Numbered from the stretch's first letter, positions 8,985-16,733 are shown. The stretch: DNA of 64,000 bases from Bacillota bacterium (GCA_023457255.1 JAEWMB010000026.1:1-64000); one strand, 5' to 3'. Notes: generated by a model from the letters alone, not told the origin. Numbers and translations: made by a program.

Positions 8985-9038
8985 TAAAATTGAAAAAGAA
9001 GCATTGTAGAGCCTAAGTTCTGGCAATACAATGCTTCT
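8985..9038 (-). terminator. Terminator between convergent genes
   Basis: AGAAGCATTGTA (8997-9008) pairs perfectly with TACAATGCTTCT (9027-9038). On the minus strand the stem is followed by TTTTCAATTTTATTT, so it should end the operon coming from the right. It may also help end the secreted-protein gene. Confidence 0.75.
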
Positions 9039-9042
9039 CTGG

Positions 9043-9390
9043 TTATATACTAAGGGTTTTACAAGATGAAACCAACATTTTTATTATTTCTTCACATTGT
9101 GGTAATAATTCCCTATATTCTTTCTCTGGAAGAAACAAACTTCTTTTCATAAGGATTAACCAGTGCTTTGTCTCATTCGCTTCTTTTAAAGAAATTTTTA
9201 ATTTATTCAACATATCCCGCTTACTTGACGCAAAAACAGCTTCGCTGATATTTGACATTACGGATGATGAACTTCGGACAATTTGGTTAATAAAAATTGC
9301 ATTTATGGTACTTTGATTAAGTTTTTTTGCAACCATTGTGATATTTACTGCAAAATCGGTTGCTTTATCTAATAAAATATTTTCTTTCAT
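9043..9390 (-). CDS. Four-helix-bundle protein (23S rRNA intervening-sequence protein family)
   Basis: This 115-residue all-helical protein has the hallmarks of the IVP/four-helix-bundle family: an early FAVNI..VAKKLN helix, the QIVRSSSSVMSNISEA segment, then KLKISLKEANETKHWL. The family includes proteins encoded in rRNA intervening sequences and the Avd accessory subunit of diversity-generating retroelements. No reverse transcriptase is visible here, so an Avd role is not supported. The start ATG follows AAGGAGATAAC, and that ribosome site overlaps the stop of the 48-residue gene upstream. It is the last gene of a three-gene operon. Its molecular role is unknown; members usually form ring-shaped pentamers that bind nucleic acid. 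Confidence 0.82.
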   Translation of the reverse strand: MKENILLDKATDFAVNITMVAKKLNQSTINAIFINQIVRSSSSVMSNISEAVFASSKRDMLNKLKISLKEANETKHWLILMKRSLFLPEKEYRELLPQCEEIIKMLVSSCKTLSI

Positions 9391-9407
9391 TTATATATGT
9401 TATCTCC

Positions 9408-9554
9408 TTAAATATTATCTATATCAGTATCATTTTGGTCAGTTAAAATATAATCACAGCTTTTCAATTCCTGTAGTTTTTGCTCAACTAACTTTTCGTG
9501 TGTTTGATACCATTGTTCAAACTCAACGATTTTTTCATATACGGACTTTTCCAT
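9408..9554 (-). CDS. Small 48-residue protein in three-gene operon
   Basis: A short, charged, probably helical protein (begins MEKSVYEKIVEF, ends NDTDIDNI). Its ATG overlaps the TAA stop of the preceding gene by one base (TAATG), a strong sign of translational coupling. The GAGGAGGGC motif ahead of it serves as ribosome site. Its own stop overlaps the ribosome site of the four-helix-bundle gene. Such tight packing suggests the three proteins act together. No family is recognised. Confidence 0.7.
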   Translation of the reverse strand: MEKSVYEKIVEFEQWYQTHEKLVEQKLQELKSCDYILTDQNDTDIDNI

Positions 9555-10168
9555 TAAGAAGCCCTCCTCTCATTTTGGTAATAGTGTAATAAATCAAGCA
9601 ATTTGCTGATTTGAATTGTTAATTCAGTATTCTCTTTTGCTAATGCTTCAATCTGCTTTTGTTTGGTGCTATGTGTAGATTTTGTTAATGTTCTTAAAAA
9701 CTGTAGTTTTTCATCAATGACTTTGTAATCTTGATTATCTAATAAAAATGAATTTTCAATCAGTTCCGATGTGAATTTATTTTTACTTGGCTCAACATAA
9801 ACGATTTCAATTTCAATTAAGTGTCTTTCACTATATATAGCTATGTTTTTCTCAATTAGATAATTTACAACCTCATTATCTGGAATAAATAATTTTACTC
9901 TTTGATAATATTTACTTTGGGTTTTTTCAATATAAGCTAAGATTACATTTACAAAGATAACGAGTGCTTCTTGTCTGTTAATTGCAAGATTACCTAAGCT
10001 AATTATGTCGGTATAAAAATGATTAAACGGAGAAATGAAGTCTTCGCTTTCTATATCATCATTTATGAATGCAAATGCCCCGATATAATCATCCTGTTTA
10101 TTGATACAATGAAGCAACTTATGTAGTCCTTTTTTTCTAATTTCTAAAAATACGGTTAATGTATCCAT
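9554..10168 (-). CDS. Hypothetical protein, first gene of three-gene operon
   Basis: This 204-residue protein is not recognised. The first 140 residues are a mixed alpha/beta domain with hydrophobic strands (YIGAFAFINDD, EALVIFVNVILAYI, LIEIEIVYVEP). The last 60 residues form a charged heptad-like helix (KQIEALAKENTELTIQISKLLDLL), a likely coiled coil for oligomerization. The ATG at 10168 follows AAGGAG. Its stop overlaps the next start by one base. Being next to attR it is the most distal operon of the element and may be cargo or a maintenance function. Confidence 0.68.
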   Translation of the reverse strand: MDTLTVFLEIRKKGLHKLLHCINKQDDYIGAFAFINDDIESEDFISPFNHFYTDIISLGNLAINRQEALVIFVNVILAYIEKTQSKYYQRVKLFIPDNEVVNYLIEKNIAIYSERHLIEIEIVYVEPSKNKFTSELIENSFLLDNQDYKVIDEKLQFLRTLTKSTHSTKQKQIEALAKENTELTIQISKLLDLLHYYQNERRAS

Positions 10169-10324
10169 ATAAACTCCTTTCTTGGTTATATAGAATAATA
10201 AGCAAGATGGAAGAAGATATTCCTAAAAACTGTTTCATAAAACAATAATTATATGCCTAGAAAAAAGGTAAAAAAGAAAGGAATCTGCACCAATGCAAGT
10301 TCCTTTCAAAGGGTATAAAATTGA

Positions 10325-10345
10325 TTGGTTCCATTCTTGGTTCCA
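10325..10345. repeat. Paired TTGGTTCCA repeats near attR (candidate integrase arm sites)
   Basis: TTGGTTCCA occurs at 10325-10333 and 10337-10345, 55 bp inside attR. The same nonamer is paired 61 bp inside attL. The near-symmetrical layout suggests integrase arm sites at both ends. Confidence 0.55.
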
Positions 10346-10399
10346 AGCTAAATGATGTGAAAAAACTCCTTTCTTTATCAGTGTTTGAAAGACAGGTGT

Positions 10400-10424
10400 G
10401 GGTTCGAATCCCGTCTCGTGCTTA
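10400..10424 (+). repeat. attR, 25-bp direct repeat of the tRNA-Gly 3' end
   Basis: Identical to 103-127 and preceded by unrelated sequence, so it is a tRNA fragment without its 5' part. It marks the right end of the integrated element. Confidence 0.9.
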
Positions 10425-10427
10425 CGA

Positions 10428-10456
10428 AATCCCTTGATTCTCAAGGGATTTTTTGT
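10428..10456 (+). terminator. Terminator beyond attR (original tRNA-Gly terminator)
   Basis: AATCCCTTGA-TTC-TCAAGGGATT followed by TTTTG. It sits three bases beyond attR, where the tRNA gene would have ended before integration. Confidence 0.8.
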
Positions 10457-10483
10457 TGCAACGATTGTGCACTGTATGTGCAC

Positions 10484-10877
10484 CCCTTTTGGAAAGAATC
10501 AATGTATTAATTAAAAGAACAAAAGAATCTTTTGCTACCGATATTCAGTAAAATTAACGTGCTATTTATACCATGTATTTGTTTCCTTGCGAACCCTGCT
10601 CATTTAGAGCAGGGTTATTTCATATTATTCATTGGTTCCGTTGATTTTTAGTAAGAACAGAAGAGCCTGGAATCAGAAATAAAGAGATATCAGGTGAATT
10701 CATAATTATTGTGTAAGATTTTGATAAGTATTATCTATACTTTAAGAATCATCCGATATTTATTTAACAAGTATTCGTATTATAAAAATAAGACTAGCAA
10801 TATATTACTTACATCTAAATTAACAATTTAAATTAATAATTAGTATAGAATATAATAAAAATACCACCTTATTTTAA
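10484..10877. other. Intergenic region without genes
   Basis: Nearly 400 bp of AT-rich chromosomal sequence between the element and korA. A strong hairpin (AACCCTGCTC-ATTTA-GAGCAGGGTT, 10592-10616) followed by ATTTC could terminate readthrough. No convincing coding frame or other structure is seen. Confidence 0.5.
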
Positions 10878-10906
10878 TTGTTATTTGGTAATAAAAGTTA
10901 TATAAT
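10878..10906 (+). promoter_or_regulatory. Promoter of korAB
   Basis: TTGTTA (10878-10883), a 17-bp spacer and TATAAT (10901-10906) lie 35 bp upstream of the korA start. Confidence 0.65.
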
Positions 10907-10940
10907 ACAATAAAATAATAGTTTATTAAGGAGGTGCTAT

Positions 10941-12611
10941 ATGTACAATATTTTGGTTGGCGGCGCAGCCGGGCAGGGAATCGATACGACTGTTGCAAAC
11001 CTGGAAGTTCTACTTAAAAAAGCTGGTTATTATGTATTTACGATAAGAGACTTTATGTCTCGTGTTCGGGGCGGACATAACTTTTCTGTGATACGTTTTG
11101 GAAATGAAATAATCACATCACATAGCAATAAGGTGGACGGCATTATAGCTCTTGATGATGATACTGTGGAGTTACATAAACAGAATTTAACGGAAACCGG
11201 TTTTATTTTATGTGATACGAAATTATCTACCACAGACCCCAAAGCAATTAAAATTAATATGGCTGGTATGGCGAAAGAACTTGGTAATTTCCGAGTTTCC
11301 GGAAGTATTGCGGTTGGTGCGACATTAAAGTTATTTGGCATTCCTACAGATCATGTGGAAGAAACTATGAAGACCTTAGTGAAAGAAGCATATCTTGATA
11401 TGAACCTAAAAGCAATGAAGCTTGGCTATGAAAGTGTAGAAACAAGATTCTCACTTTCACCAGGTAACTTTAGTAATTGGATGATTTTATCTGGTGGTAA
11501 TTCTTTAGCCCTTGGGGCAATTGCGGCAGGAATTAAATTTTATTCTGCATATCCTATGTCACCGTCGACAGCAATCATGGAGTATCTGGCTTCTAAAAGT
11601 GTGGAGGCAGATTTCGTTGTGGAACAGGCAGAAGATGAGATTGCTGCTATTAATATGGCAATAGGAGCTTCGTATGCTGGTGCAAGGGCAATGACAGGAA
11701 CCTCCGGAGGAGGATTTTGCTTAAAAGTTGAGGCACTGGGACTTTCAGGTATCGCTGAGATTCCTTTGGTCGTTGTAGACGTACAGCGTCCTGGCCCTGC
11801 TACCGGATTGCCTACCAGAACAGAGCAGAGTGATTTGAAATTCGTAATTTCTGCTGCTCAAGGGGAGTTCCCCAGGATGGTAATTGCATTGAAAAACCAT
11901 AAAGATGCCTTTTACCAAACAATTCGAGCTTTTGGCATTGCAGAAAGATATCAGATGCCGGTTATTATATTAAGCGATCAATATTTAGGAGATTCGACTG
12001 CAACAGTAGAGCAATTTGATTTAACGGATATAAAAGTTGCTGAGCCTGCGAATGACGAAGGCAAAGAAGGAGAATACTTAAGATATCGTTTCACTGAAAA
12101 TGGTATTTCGCCAAGGCTGATTCCTGGAAAATCAAGAAACTTGGTATCTGCTGATAGCGATGAGCATGACGAACGTGGTTTTATTACGGAGTCGGCGGAG
12201 ATTCGTAATAAAATGATGGAGAAACGTATGAAAAAGCTCGAATTATTAAAAGAAGAGCTAGTAGAGCCGGAATTTTTCGGAGGAGAGAACTGCGAAGCAT
12301 TGTTTGTTGGCTGGGGTTCTACCTATGGTCCGATTGCAGAAGCAGTAAGAATTCTAAATGAAGTTGAGCCTGATAAGTATGGAGCATTATCTTTTGGTGA
12401 TGTTTATCCGCTTCCGACAAAACGCCTAAAGGAAAAAGCGAGTAAAGCAAAGTATATTATTAATATAGAACAAAATGCAACGGGACAATTAAAAGACCTT
12501 ATTCGTGAGCAGACAGGAATTCTTTGCACGGATAGTATTTTAAAATACGATGGCAGGCAGATTTCCGGAGAAGAGATTGTAGAAAAAGTACGTAAAGGAG
12601 GTCGTAAGTAG
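10941..12611 (+). CDS. korA: 2-oxoacid:ferredoxin oxidoreductase, fused gamma-alpha subunit
   Basis: This 556-residue subunit oxidatively decarboxylates a 2-oxoacid (2-oxoglutarate or a similar acid) to the acyl-CoA, passing electrons to ferredoxin. Residues 1-180 are the gamma domain, opening with GGAAGQGID. Residues about 185-400 are the alpha pyrimidine-binding domain (SAYPMSPSTAIMEYL, then EQAEDEIAAINMAIGASYAGARA and GTSGGGF). The rest is the transketolase-C-like domain II (ALFVGWGSTYGPIAEA). The ATG follows AAGGAGGTGC. One base separates it from korB, so they form an operon. No ferredoxin-like delta subunit is encoded here. The fused gamma-alpha order is typical of KorA-type enzymes; the exact substrate is not fixed by sequence. 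Confidence 0.9.
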   Translation: MYNILVGGAAGQGIDTTVANLEVLLKKAGYYVFTIRDFMSRVRGGHNFSVIRFGNEIITSHSNKVDGIIALDDDTVELHKQNLTETGFILCDTKLSTTDPKAIKINMAGMAKELGNFRVSGSIAVGATLKLFGIPTDHVEETMKTLVKEAYLDMNLKAMKLGYESVETRFSLSPGNFSNWMILSGGNSLALGAIAAGIKFYSAYPMSPSTAIMEYLASKSVEADFVVEQAEDEIAAINMAIGASYAGARAMTGTSGGGFCLKVEALGLSGIAEIPLVVVDVQRPGPATGLPTRTEQSDLKFVISAAQGEFPRMVIALKNHKDAFYQTIRAFGIAERYQMPVIILSDQYLGDSTATVEQFDLTDIKVAEPANDEGKEGEYLRYRFTENGISPRLIPGKSRNLVSADSDEHDERGFITESAEIRNKMMEKRMKKLELLKEELVEPEFFGGENCEALFVGWGSTYGPIAEAVRILNEVEPDKYGALSFGDVYPLPTKRLKEKASKAKYIINIEQNATGQLKDLIREQTGILCTDSILKYDGRQISGEEIVEKVRKGGRK

Positions 12612-12612
12612 T

Positions 12613-13458
12613 ATGTGTGAATTCAAAACGTATGAAACAGCATGGTGTCCTGGGTGCGGTAATTTTAGTATTCTACAATGTCTTAAGACCGCGTTAGAAG
12701 AATTACAGAAAAATCCTTATGAGGTATTAATGGTAGGTGGAATTGGTCAGGCGGCGAAGACACCTCAATACATTAGCGCAAATAGTTTTTGCGGGCTGCA
12801 CGGCAGATCATTGCCAGCAGCAGTTGCTGCCAAGATAGCGAATGAGAGATTAACGGTAATCGTAGACACCGGAGACGGTGACTCTTATGGAGAGGGTGGG
12901 AATCACTTTATACACAATATTCGCAGAAATGTTGATATTGCACACTTTGTCCACGATAACCAGATTTATGGTCTAACCAAAGGTCAAGCATCTCCTACGA
13001 CATCAGAAGGACAGATTACCGGCGTACAAGTGACGGGTAGTGTAAATACTCCTCTTAATCCGGTTCTTATGGCGATTGCAGCCGGAGCCGGATTCGTGGC
13101 AAGGGCTTTTAGCGGAGACACTAAGCATTTAACTGAGATTATGAAGCAGGCAATTATTTATCCTGGTTATGCAATAGTAGATATTCTGCAACCTTGTGTT
13201 AGCTTTAATAAGGTTAATACATTTGCTTATTACAAGAGCAGAGTATATCGTCTGGAGGAAGATTATGATCCTTACGATAAGTTAGAGGCTATGAAACGGG
13301 CTATGGAATTTGAGGATAGAATACCAATTGGTATTCTATATCAAGAGCAAAAACAGACTTTTCATCAGAAAAACCCAGTTCTGGCAGGAAGAGAGCCTCT
13401 GGTTGAAAGAAAAAGAGATAACTCGGTCTTAAAGCAATTCATGAATGAATTTGTATAG
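12613..13458 (+). CDS. korB: 2-oxoacid:ferredoxin oxidoreductase, beta subunit
   Basis: This 281-residue subunit carries thiamine diphosphate and the catalytic [4Fe-4S] cluster. Near the N-terminus, WCPGCGNF supplies two cluster cysteines. The ThDP/Mg motif is visible as DTGDGDSYGEGGNHFIHNIRRN followed by DNQIYGLTKGQASPT. A later cysteine (ILQPCVSFN) is a further cluster ligand. The length matches KorB-type subunits. It begins immediately after korA, with GGAGGTCGTAAG overlapping the korA end as ribosome site. Together the two proteins make a complete minimal enzyme that relies on a separate ferredoxin. It could supply succinyl-CoA or run reductively to make 2-oxoglutarate. Confidence 0.92.
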   Translation: MCEFKTYETAWCPGCGNFSILQCLKTALEELQKNPYEVLMVGGIGQAAKTPQYISANSFCGLHGRSLPAAVAAKIANERLTVIVDTGDGDSYGEGGNHFIHNIRRNVDIAHFVHDNQIYGLTKGQASPTTSEGQITGVQVTGSVNTPLNPVLMAIAAGAGFVARAFSGDTKHLTEIMKQAIIYPGYAIVDILQPCVSFNKVNTFAYYKSRVYRLEEDYDPYDKLEAMKRAMEFEDRIPIGILYQEQKQTFHQKNPVLAGREPLVERKRDNSVLKQFMNEFV

Positions 13459-13540
13459 TTGAATAATTTATACAAAGGAATAAATTTATAAGTGAATAAG
13501 CTAATGTCAAAGGTATAATTATCAAGTATAGAGGTCTTTC

Positions 13541-13599
13541 AAGTTATGTGATATTGGTATCAGTGAAAGTATACATAACTTCGTGCTTTCATTGATACC
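13541..13599 (+). promoter_or_regulatory. Interleaved stem-loops upstream of rubrerythrin
   Basis: AAGTTATGT (13541-13549) pairs with ACATAACTT (13573-13581). GGTATCAGTGAAAG (13556-13569) pairs with CTTTCATTGATACC (13586-13599, one G-T). The arms alternate, so the two stems must either exclude each other or form a pseudoknot. The second stem may act as the korAB terminator, but no strong T-run follows. Confidence 0.5.
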
Positions 13600-13681
13600 T
13601 TATTAAATATTAAAGCTGGGAAACAAAGCGAAGCTATCAAATAGTATAAGTTTTTATCCCAAAAAATTAGGAGGCATAAAA

Positions 13682-14236
13682 ATGGCAGTTAACAACCCTA
13701 TGACAAGTGACTTTTTACATTCCGCATATGGCGGAGAGAGTTTAGCTCATATGAGATATCTAACATGGGCTAAAATGGCAGAGAAAGAAGGCTTTAAGAA
13801 TATTGCAAGATTATTTGAAGCAATCGCTTATGCTGAGTTGGTTCATGCGAACAATCATTTCCATGAAATTGGTGGGGAGACAACCGATGCAACTGTTACA
13901 GCAGGTGGTGTATTCGGCACCGGTAAAACAGTAGAGAACCTTCAGGGAGCAATTAATGGTGAGCTGCACGAAGTGGAGCAGATGTATCCGGTATATTTAA
14001 ATGCTGCTGAGTTCCAGGGAGAAAAAGGTGCACAGCGCTCCTTTCACTTTGCATTAGAAGCGGAAAAAATTCATGCAGATATGTTTGCTAAGGCACAGGA
14101 ATGTGCAAAAGAGGGTAAGGATATGGAATTTACTTCTGTTCACATTTGCCCTATTTGTGGTCACACCGTATTGGATGATGCCCCTGATAACTGTCCGGTT
14201 TGCGGTGCGAAAAAGGAAATGTATAAAGAATTCTAA
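13682..14236 (+). CDS. rbr: Rubrerythrin
   Basis: A 184-residue peroxide-reducing enzyme that protects anaerobes from hydrogen peroxide, drawing electrons through a rubredoxin-type centre. The N-terminal 140 residues form a ferritin-like four-helix bundle with di-iron ligands in GESLAHMRY, EAIAYAELVHANNH, NGELHEVEQMYP and ALEAEKIHADMF. The C-terminal domain has the two rubredoxin knuckles CPICGH and CPVCGA, which hold one iron. The ATG follows AGGAGG. It stands alone between korAB and an unknown gene, with a structured leader upstream. No obvious PerR box was found. The order ferritin-like then rubredoxin is the classical one. Confidence 0.95.
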   Translation: MAVNNPMTSDFLHSAYGGESLAHMRYLTWAKMAEKEGFKNIARLFEAIAYAELVHANNHFHEIGGETTDATVTAGGVFGTGKTVENLQGAINGELHEVEQMYPVYLNAAEFQGEKGAQRSFHFALEAEKIHADMFAKAQECAKEGKDMEFTSVHICPICGHTVLDDAPDNCPVCGAKKEMYKEF

Positions 14237-14368
14237 GCGTATTTGGCGGAAAAAAGAGTGTGAAAATAGAGTAGATAAATATCAAGTAGTATTTCATAAG
14301 ATTCAGTAACCCACTATTTTTTCAAGCATACAATAGATTATTATGAAACTTCTACGAGGAGTTATAAT

Positions 14369-14926
14369 ATGGATTGTATGAACTATGAGTACACAAGAAA
14401 ACAATTGGATTTATCAAATGAGCTACGTAAACTATGGGAGCAGCATGTTCATTGGGCACGTTCTTTTATTATTAGTACAGCAGCGTCATTGGGAGATTTA
14501 GATGCAGTTACAAGGAGGCTGCTTAGAAATGCTACAGACTTTGGAAATCTGCTCAGATTATTTTATGGGCGGCAGATTGGACTAGATTTTGAGGATTTGT
14601 TTACCGAGCATTTGCTAATAGCGGCTGATTTAGTGAATGCATCAAAAATGGGAGATACTGTGGCGGCAGAGGAAGCACGCCGTAAATGGTATGAAAATGC
14701 GGAGGAAATAGCAGCATTTTTAGCAGAGACTAATCCCTACTGGGATATAGAAGAATGGAGAGATTTTTTATACAGTCATCTGCAGATGGTGGAACAGATG
14801 GCTTTGCTAAGATTAAATGGTCAATATGCCGAGGATATAGCCCTTTTTGACCGTATTGAAGAAGAAGCTTTAAGGATGGCAGATTATATGTTTGAGGGTT
14901 TCATTCGGCAGTTTTATATTTGTTAA
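14369..14926 (+). CDS. Uncharacterised helical protein
   Basis: A 185-residue, entirely helical, acidic protein of a family seen in clostridia and bacilli with no established function. Recognisable family features are ELRKLWEQHVHWARSFIIS near the N-terminus, then RLLRNATDFGNLLRLFYG and the paired helices around ETNPYWDIEEWRDFLYSH. There is no signal peptide and no cysteine motif. Conserved histidines, glutamates and tryptophans in the first helix suggest a ligand- or metal-binding bundle, but this is inference. ATG at 14369 follows ACGAGGAG. It is followed by a perfect terminator hairpin. Homologues are sometimes mislabelled acetylglutamate kinase; no kinase motif is visible here. Confidence 0.72.
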   Translation: MDCMNYEYTRKQLDLSNELRKLWEQHVHWARSFIISTAASLGDLDAVTRRLLRNATDFGNLLRLFYGRQIGLDFEDLFTEHLLIAADLVNASKMGDTVAAEEARRKWYENAEEIAAFLAETNPYWDIEEWRDFLYSHLQMVEQMALLRLNGQYAEDIALFDRIEEEALRMADYMFEGFIRQFYIC

Positions 14927-15096
14927 ATTTTTTATAGGGCAAATGGGAGGATAACCTGTGAAAATTATGTTTATGGGGATAAATTCTATTTGTCCTTCTT
15001 TCTGCAGATCTCTGTCATAAGGGAGATTAATTTAGCTGGAATTAGCTTTCGGTAAGGGTTTATATTGCAATAGTGACAAGTCCTTGAGAAAATAGC

Positions 15097-15135
15097 GTAA
15101 AGCTCTAAAATAATACATCTATTTTAGAGCTTTAC
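15097..15135. terminator. Bidirectional terminator, 16-bp perfect stem
   Basis: 15097-15112 and 15120-15135 are perfectly complementary around a 7-base loop (ATACATC). It lies between a rightward and a leftward gene and can serve both. Confidence 0.8.
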
Positions 15136-15180
15136 TTTATTATTAATAATATAAAAGGGGCCTAAAGATAAAAAATAATA

Positions 15181-15669
15181 TTAGAATGGTCTGCTTGAAG
15201 TTACGCTGGAAGTTACATCCCCATAAGTGTCGCAGGTTATATTTAAGTAAAAACTCATCTGTGTTGGTGAAATCGCAAAAATCATTGGCCTTGAAACCGT
15301 AGTATGATATGGAGATGCCGTATAGTATTCTGCATTACCATAAGTCAAGGGATAGGTTGTTGGGGTATAGGTAGGAGAATAACAAGCAATACATCTTACA
15401 TAACTGCCATCTTGGTATTCCCATGTAGTCTTCATATAGACAGTCGCAATATAATTTCCGGAAGTATCCGTAATGTTAACGCCAGTGGTGTGTGTTGTTG
15501 TATAGGATAAAGTTGATATCTCATTGTTCTTATAGTCCGTTACTGTAAATATGTATTCTCCTACTTGATATACATTGCTCTCCTCCGCAGCAGATGCTTT
15601 TACTGAGGCTGGAGCCATAGACAATGTTAGAATTCCAAGTACGAGAAGAAATGATAGGAATTTTTTCAT
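15181..15669 (-). CDS. Small secreted protein downstream of BlaR1-like gene
   Basis: A 162-residue exported protein of unknown function. The signal peptide is clear: MKKFLSFLLVLGILTLSMAPASVKASA, hydrophobic core residues about 5-20 and likely cleavage after ASA. The mature part is rich in Tyr, Thr and Ser and appears all-beta (SYTTTHTTGVNITDTSGN, ATVYMKTTWEY), with two cysteines that could form a disulfide and later another. No enzyme motif is seen. ATG 15669 follows AAAAAGGAGAG. It begins 24 bp after the M56 peptidase gene, so it is the third gene of the BlaI-type operon. It may be the effector or the sensor of that regulatory system. Confidence 0.7.
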   Translation of the reverse strand: MKKFLSFLLVLGILTLSMAPASVKASAAEESNVYQVGEYIFTVTDYKNNEISTLSYTTTHTTGVNITDTSGNYIATVYMKTTWEYQDGSYVRCIACYSPTYTPTTYPLTYGNAEYYTASPYHTTVSRPMIFAISPTQMSFYLNITCDTYGDVTSSVTSSRPF

Positions 15670-15692
15670 AGGATTACTCTCCTTTTTATTTA

Positions 15693-16733
15693 TTATTGTT
15701 CTTTAATAGAATCCGGTATGTACGCAATAGTTAAGAAAGTAATTTTTTCAGTGTTCAAATCTTCTGGAGTGGTTTCTTCAGCCCTGTCATAACTCGATTG
15801 GTTTACAACTTCATTTTCATAACTTGGATTCGCATTTATCCGCTGTGCAAAAATCATAATTGTAAGTAATCCGATTAAAGCGATAGGCGAGATAATTTTA
15901 CATAATAGAGACCTTTTTTTGAAACTCATAATTAATGAAATCCTTTCTTCCATCGAATTTCTTGATAGATGGCTGTTTAACAAATCATGCCCTTCCATAC
16001 TTTTTGCAGAATGAACTAACAATAGAGAGTATTCTGTTTTATAATTCACCCCCTTTGTCTTGATGATGGATTCGTCACAAGCATACTCAATGTCGTTATT
16101 GTACATAAAACACATAATCCAGAGAAATGGATTAAACCAGTGCAGTGATACAATTAGTAGCATCAATAACTTTCTGAGTGCATCAAAATGTAAAATATGT
16201 GTATATTCATGCTGTAGAATTAAAGACAGATGATTACGATTTTTCATAGGAACCGGCAATAAGATAACAGGACGCAGAATACCAAAAGTTAATGGTGACG
16301 ATATCTTGTTTGATTCCCTTACTCTAATTTTACGTTTTAATTTATGAGCTTCTAACCAGTTTAATATGTATAAATCAGTCACATTACCAGCCTTTCTGAA
16401 GGTATGGACCGAAGATAAATAGGAACAAAAAAAGTATAATAAAATTAACAATGTACCAATATAACCTATTACCCGCATAGGGGTAAGATAAGGCTTCATA
16501 ACTTCGGTTATATTTTTATTAACAGCATTCATAGTGAAAGCAATTGAATTAAGGGACTGCAAACCGGACCTTGGCGTAGGTGTAAAAAGGAAAGGCAGGA
16601 TAAAAGACAATAATACAAAGTCCCACAAAATAACAATATACCTTTTGGGAAGTAATTGCTTCATGAATTTTCGGACAAAAAACATGGCAAAGATGAATTC
16701 TGTTCCTAAAATATGGATATAAAGATATTTCAT
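15693..16733 (-). CDS. BlaR1/MecR1-like M56 membrane metallopeptidase
   Basis: A 346-residue membrane protease that in known systems cleaves or triggers cleavage of the BlaI/MecI repressor. Hydrophobic segments near residues 1-20, 35-50, 85-105, 190-210 and 280-298 fit a four- to five-helix membrane topology. The zinc site is H175-E-Y-T-H179, with E216 in DIEYACDE as probable third ligand. BlaR1 proper continues with a penicillin-binding sensor domain of about 260 residues. Here only about 50 residues follow the last helix, so the beta-lactam sensor is missing. The ribosome site overlaps the end of the repressor gene upstream, showing coupling. The inducing signal is therefore unknown. Confidence 0.85.
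   Translation of the reverse strand: MKYLYIHILGTEFIFAMFFVRKFMKQLLPKRYIVILWDFVLLSFILPFLFTPTPRSGLQSLNSIAFTMNAVNKNITEVMKPYLTPMRVIGYIGTLLILLYFFCSYLSSVHTFRKAGNVTDLYILNWLEAHKLKRKIRVRESNKISSPLTFGILRPVILLPVPMKNRNHLSLILQHEYTHILHFDALRKLLMLLIVSLHWFNPFLWIMCFMYNNDIEYACDESIIKTKGVNYKTEYSLLLVHSAKSMEGHDLLNSHLSRNSMEERISLIMSFKKRSLLCKIISPIALIGLLTIMIFAQRINANPSYENEVVNQSSYDRAEETTPEDLNTEKITFLTIAYIPDSIKEQ

Larger units (their letters stand above)
103..10424. mobile_element. tRNA-Gly-integrated mobile element, about 10.3 kb
   Basis: A 25-bp direct repeat (103-127 and 10400-10424) begins in the T-arm of tRNA-Gly and runs two bases past its end. This is the usual footprint of a tyrosine integrase that inserts into a tRNA 3' end and restores the gene. 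The integrase gene lies directly inside attL and points toward it. Between the repeats are ardA, a primase, unknown proteins, a secreted protein and a small operon. No relaxase, coupling protein or type IV secretion gene was recognised. It is therefore best called an integrative (possibly mobilizable) element or genomic island rather than a full conjugative element. Confidence 0.88.

Noticed and set aside
9043..9390. Diversity-generating retroelement (Avd-like protein)
   Set aside because: The four-helix-bundle fold is shared with Avd, but no reverse transcriptase or template/variable repeat is present.
10235..10483. 82-residue open frame across attR on the minus strand
   Set aside because: It runs through the att site, arm repeats and terminator hairpin, has no ribosome binding site and no protein-like composition.
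12613..13458. korB as pyruvate oxidoreductase beta subunit
   Set aside because: The fused gamma-alpha partner and lack of a delta ferredoxin subunit fit the two-subunit Kor type better than clostridial single-chain pyruvate:ferredoxin oxidoreductase, though the substrate is not proven.
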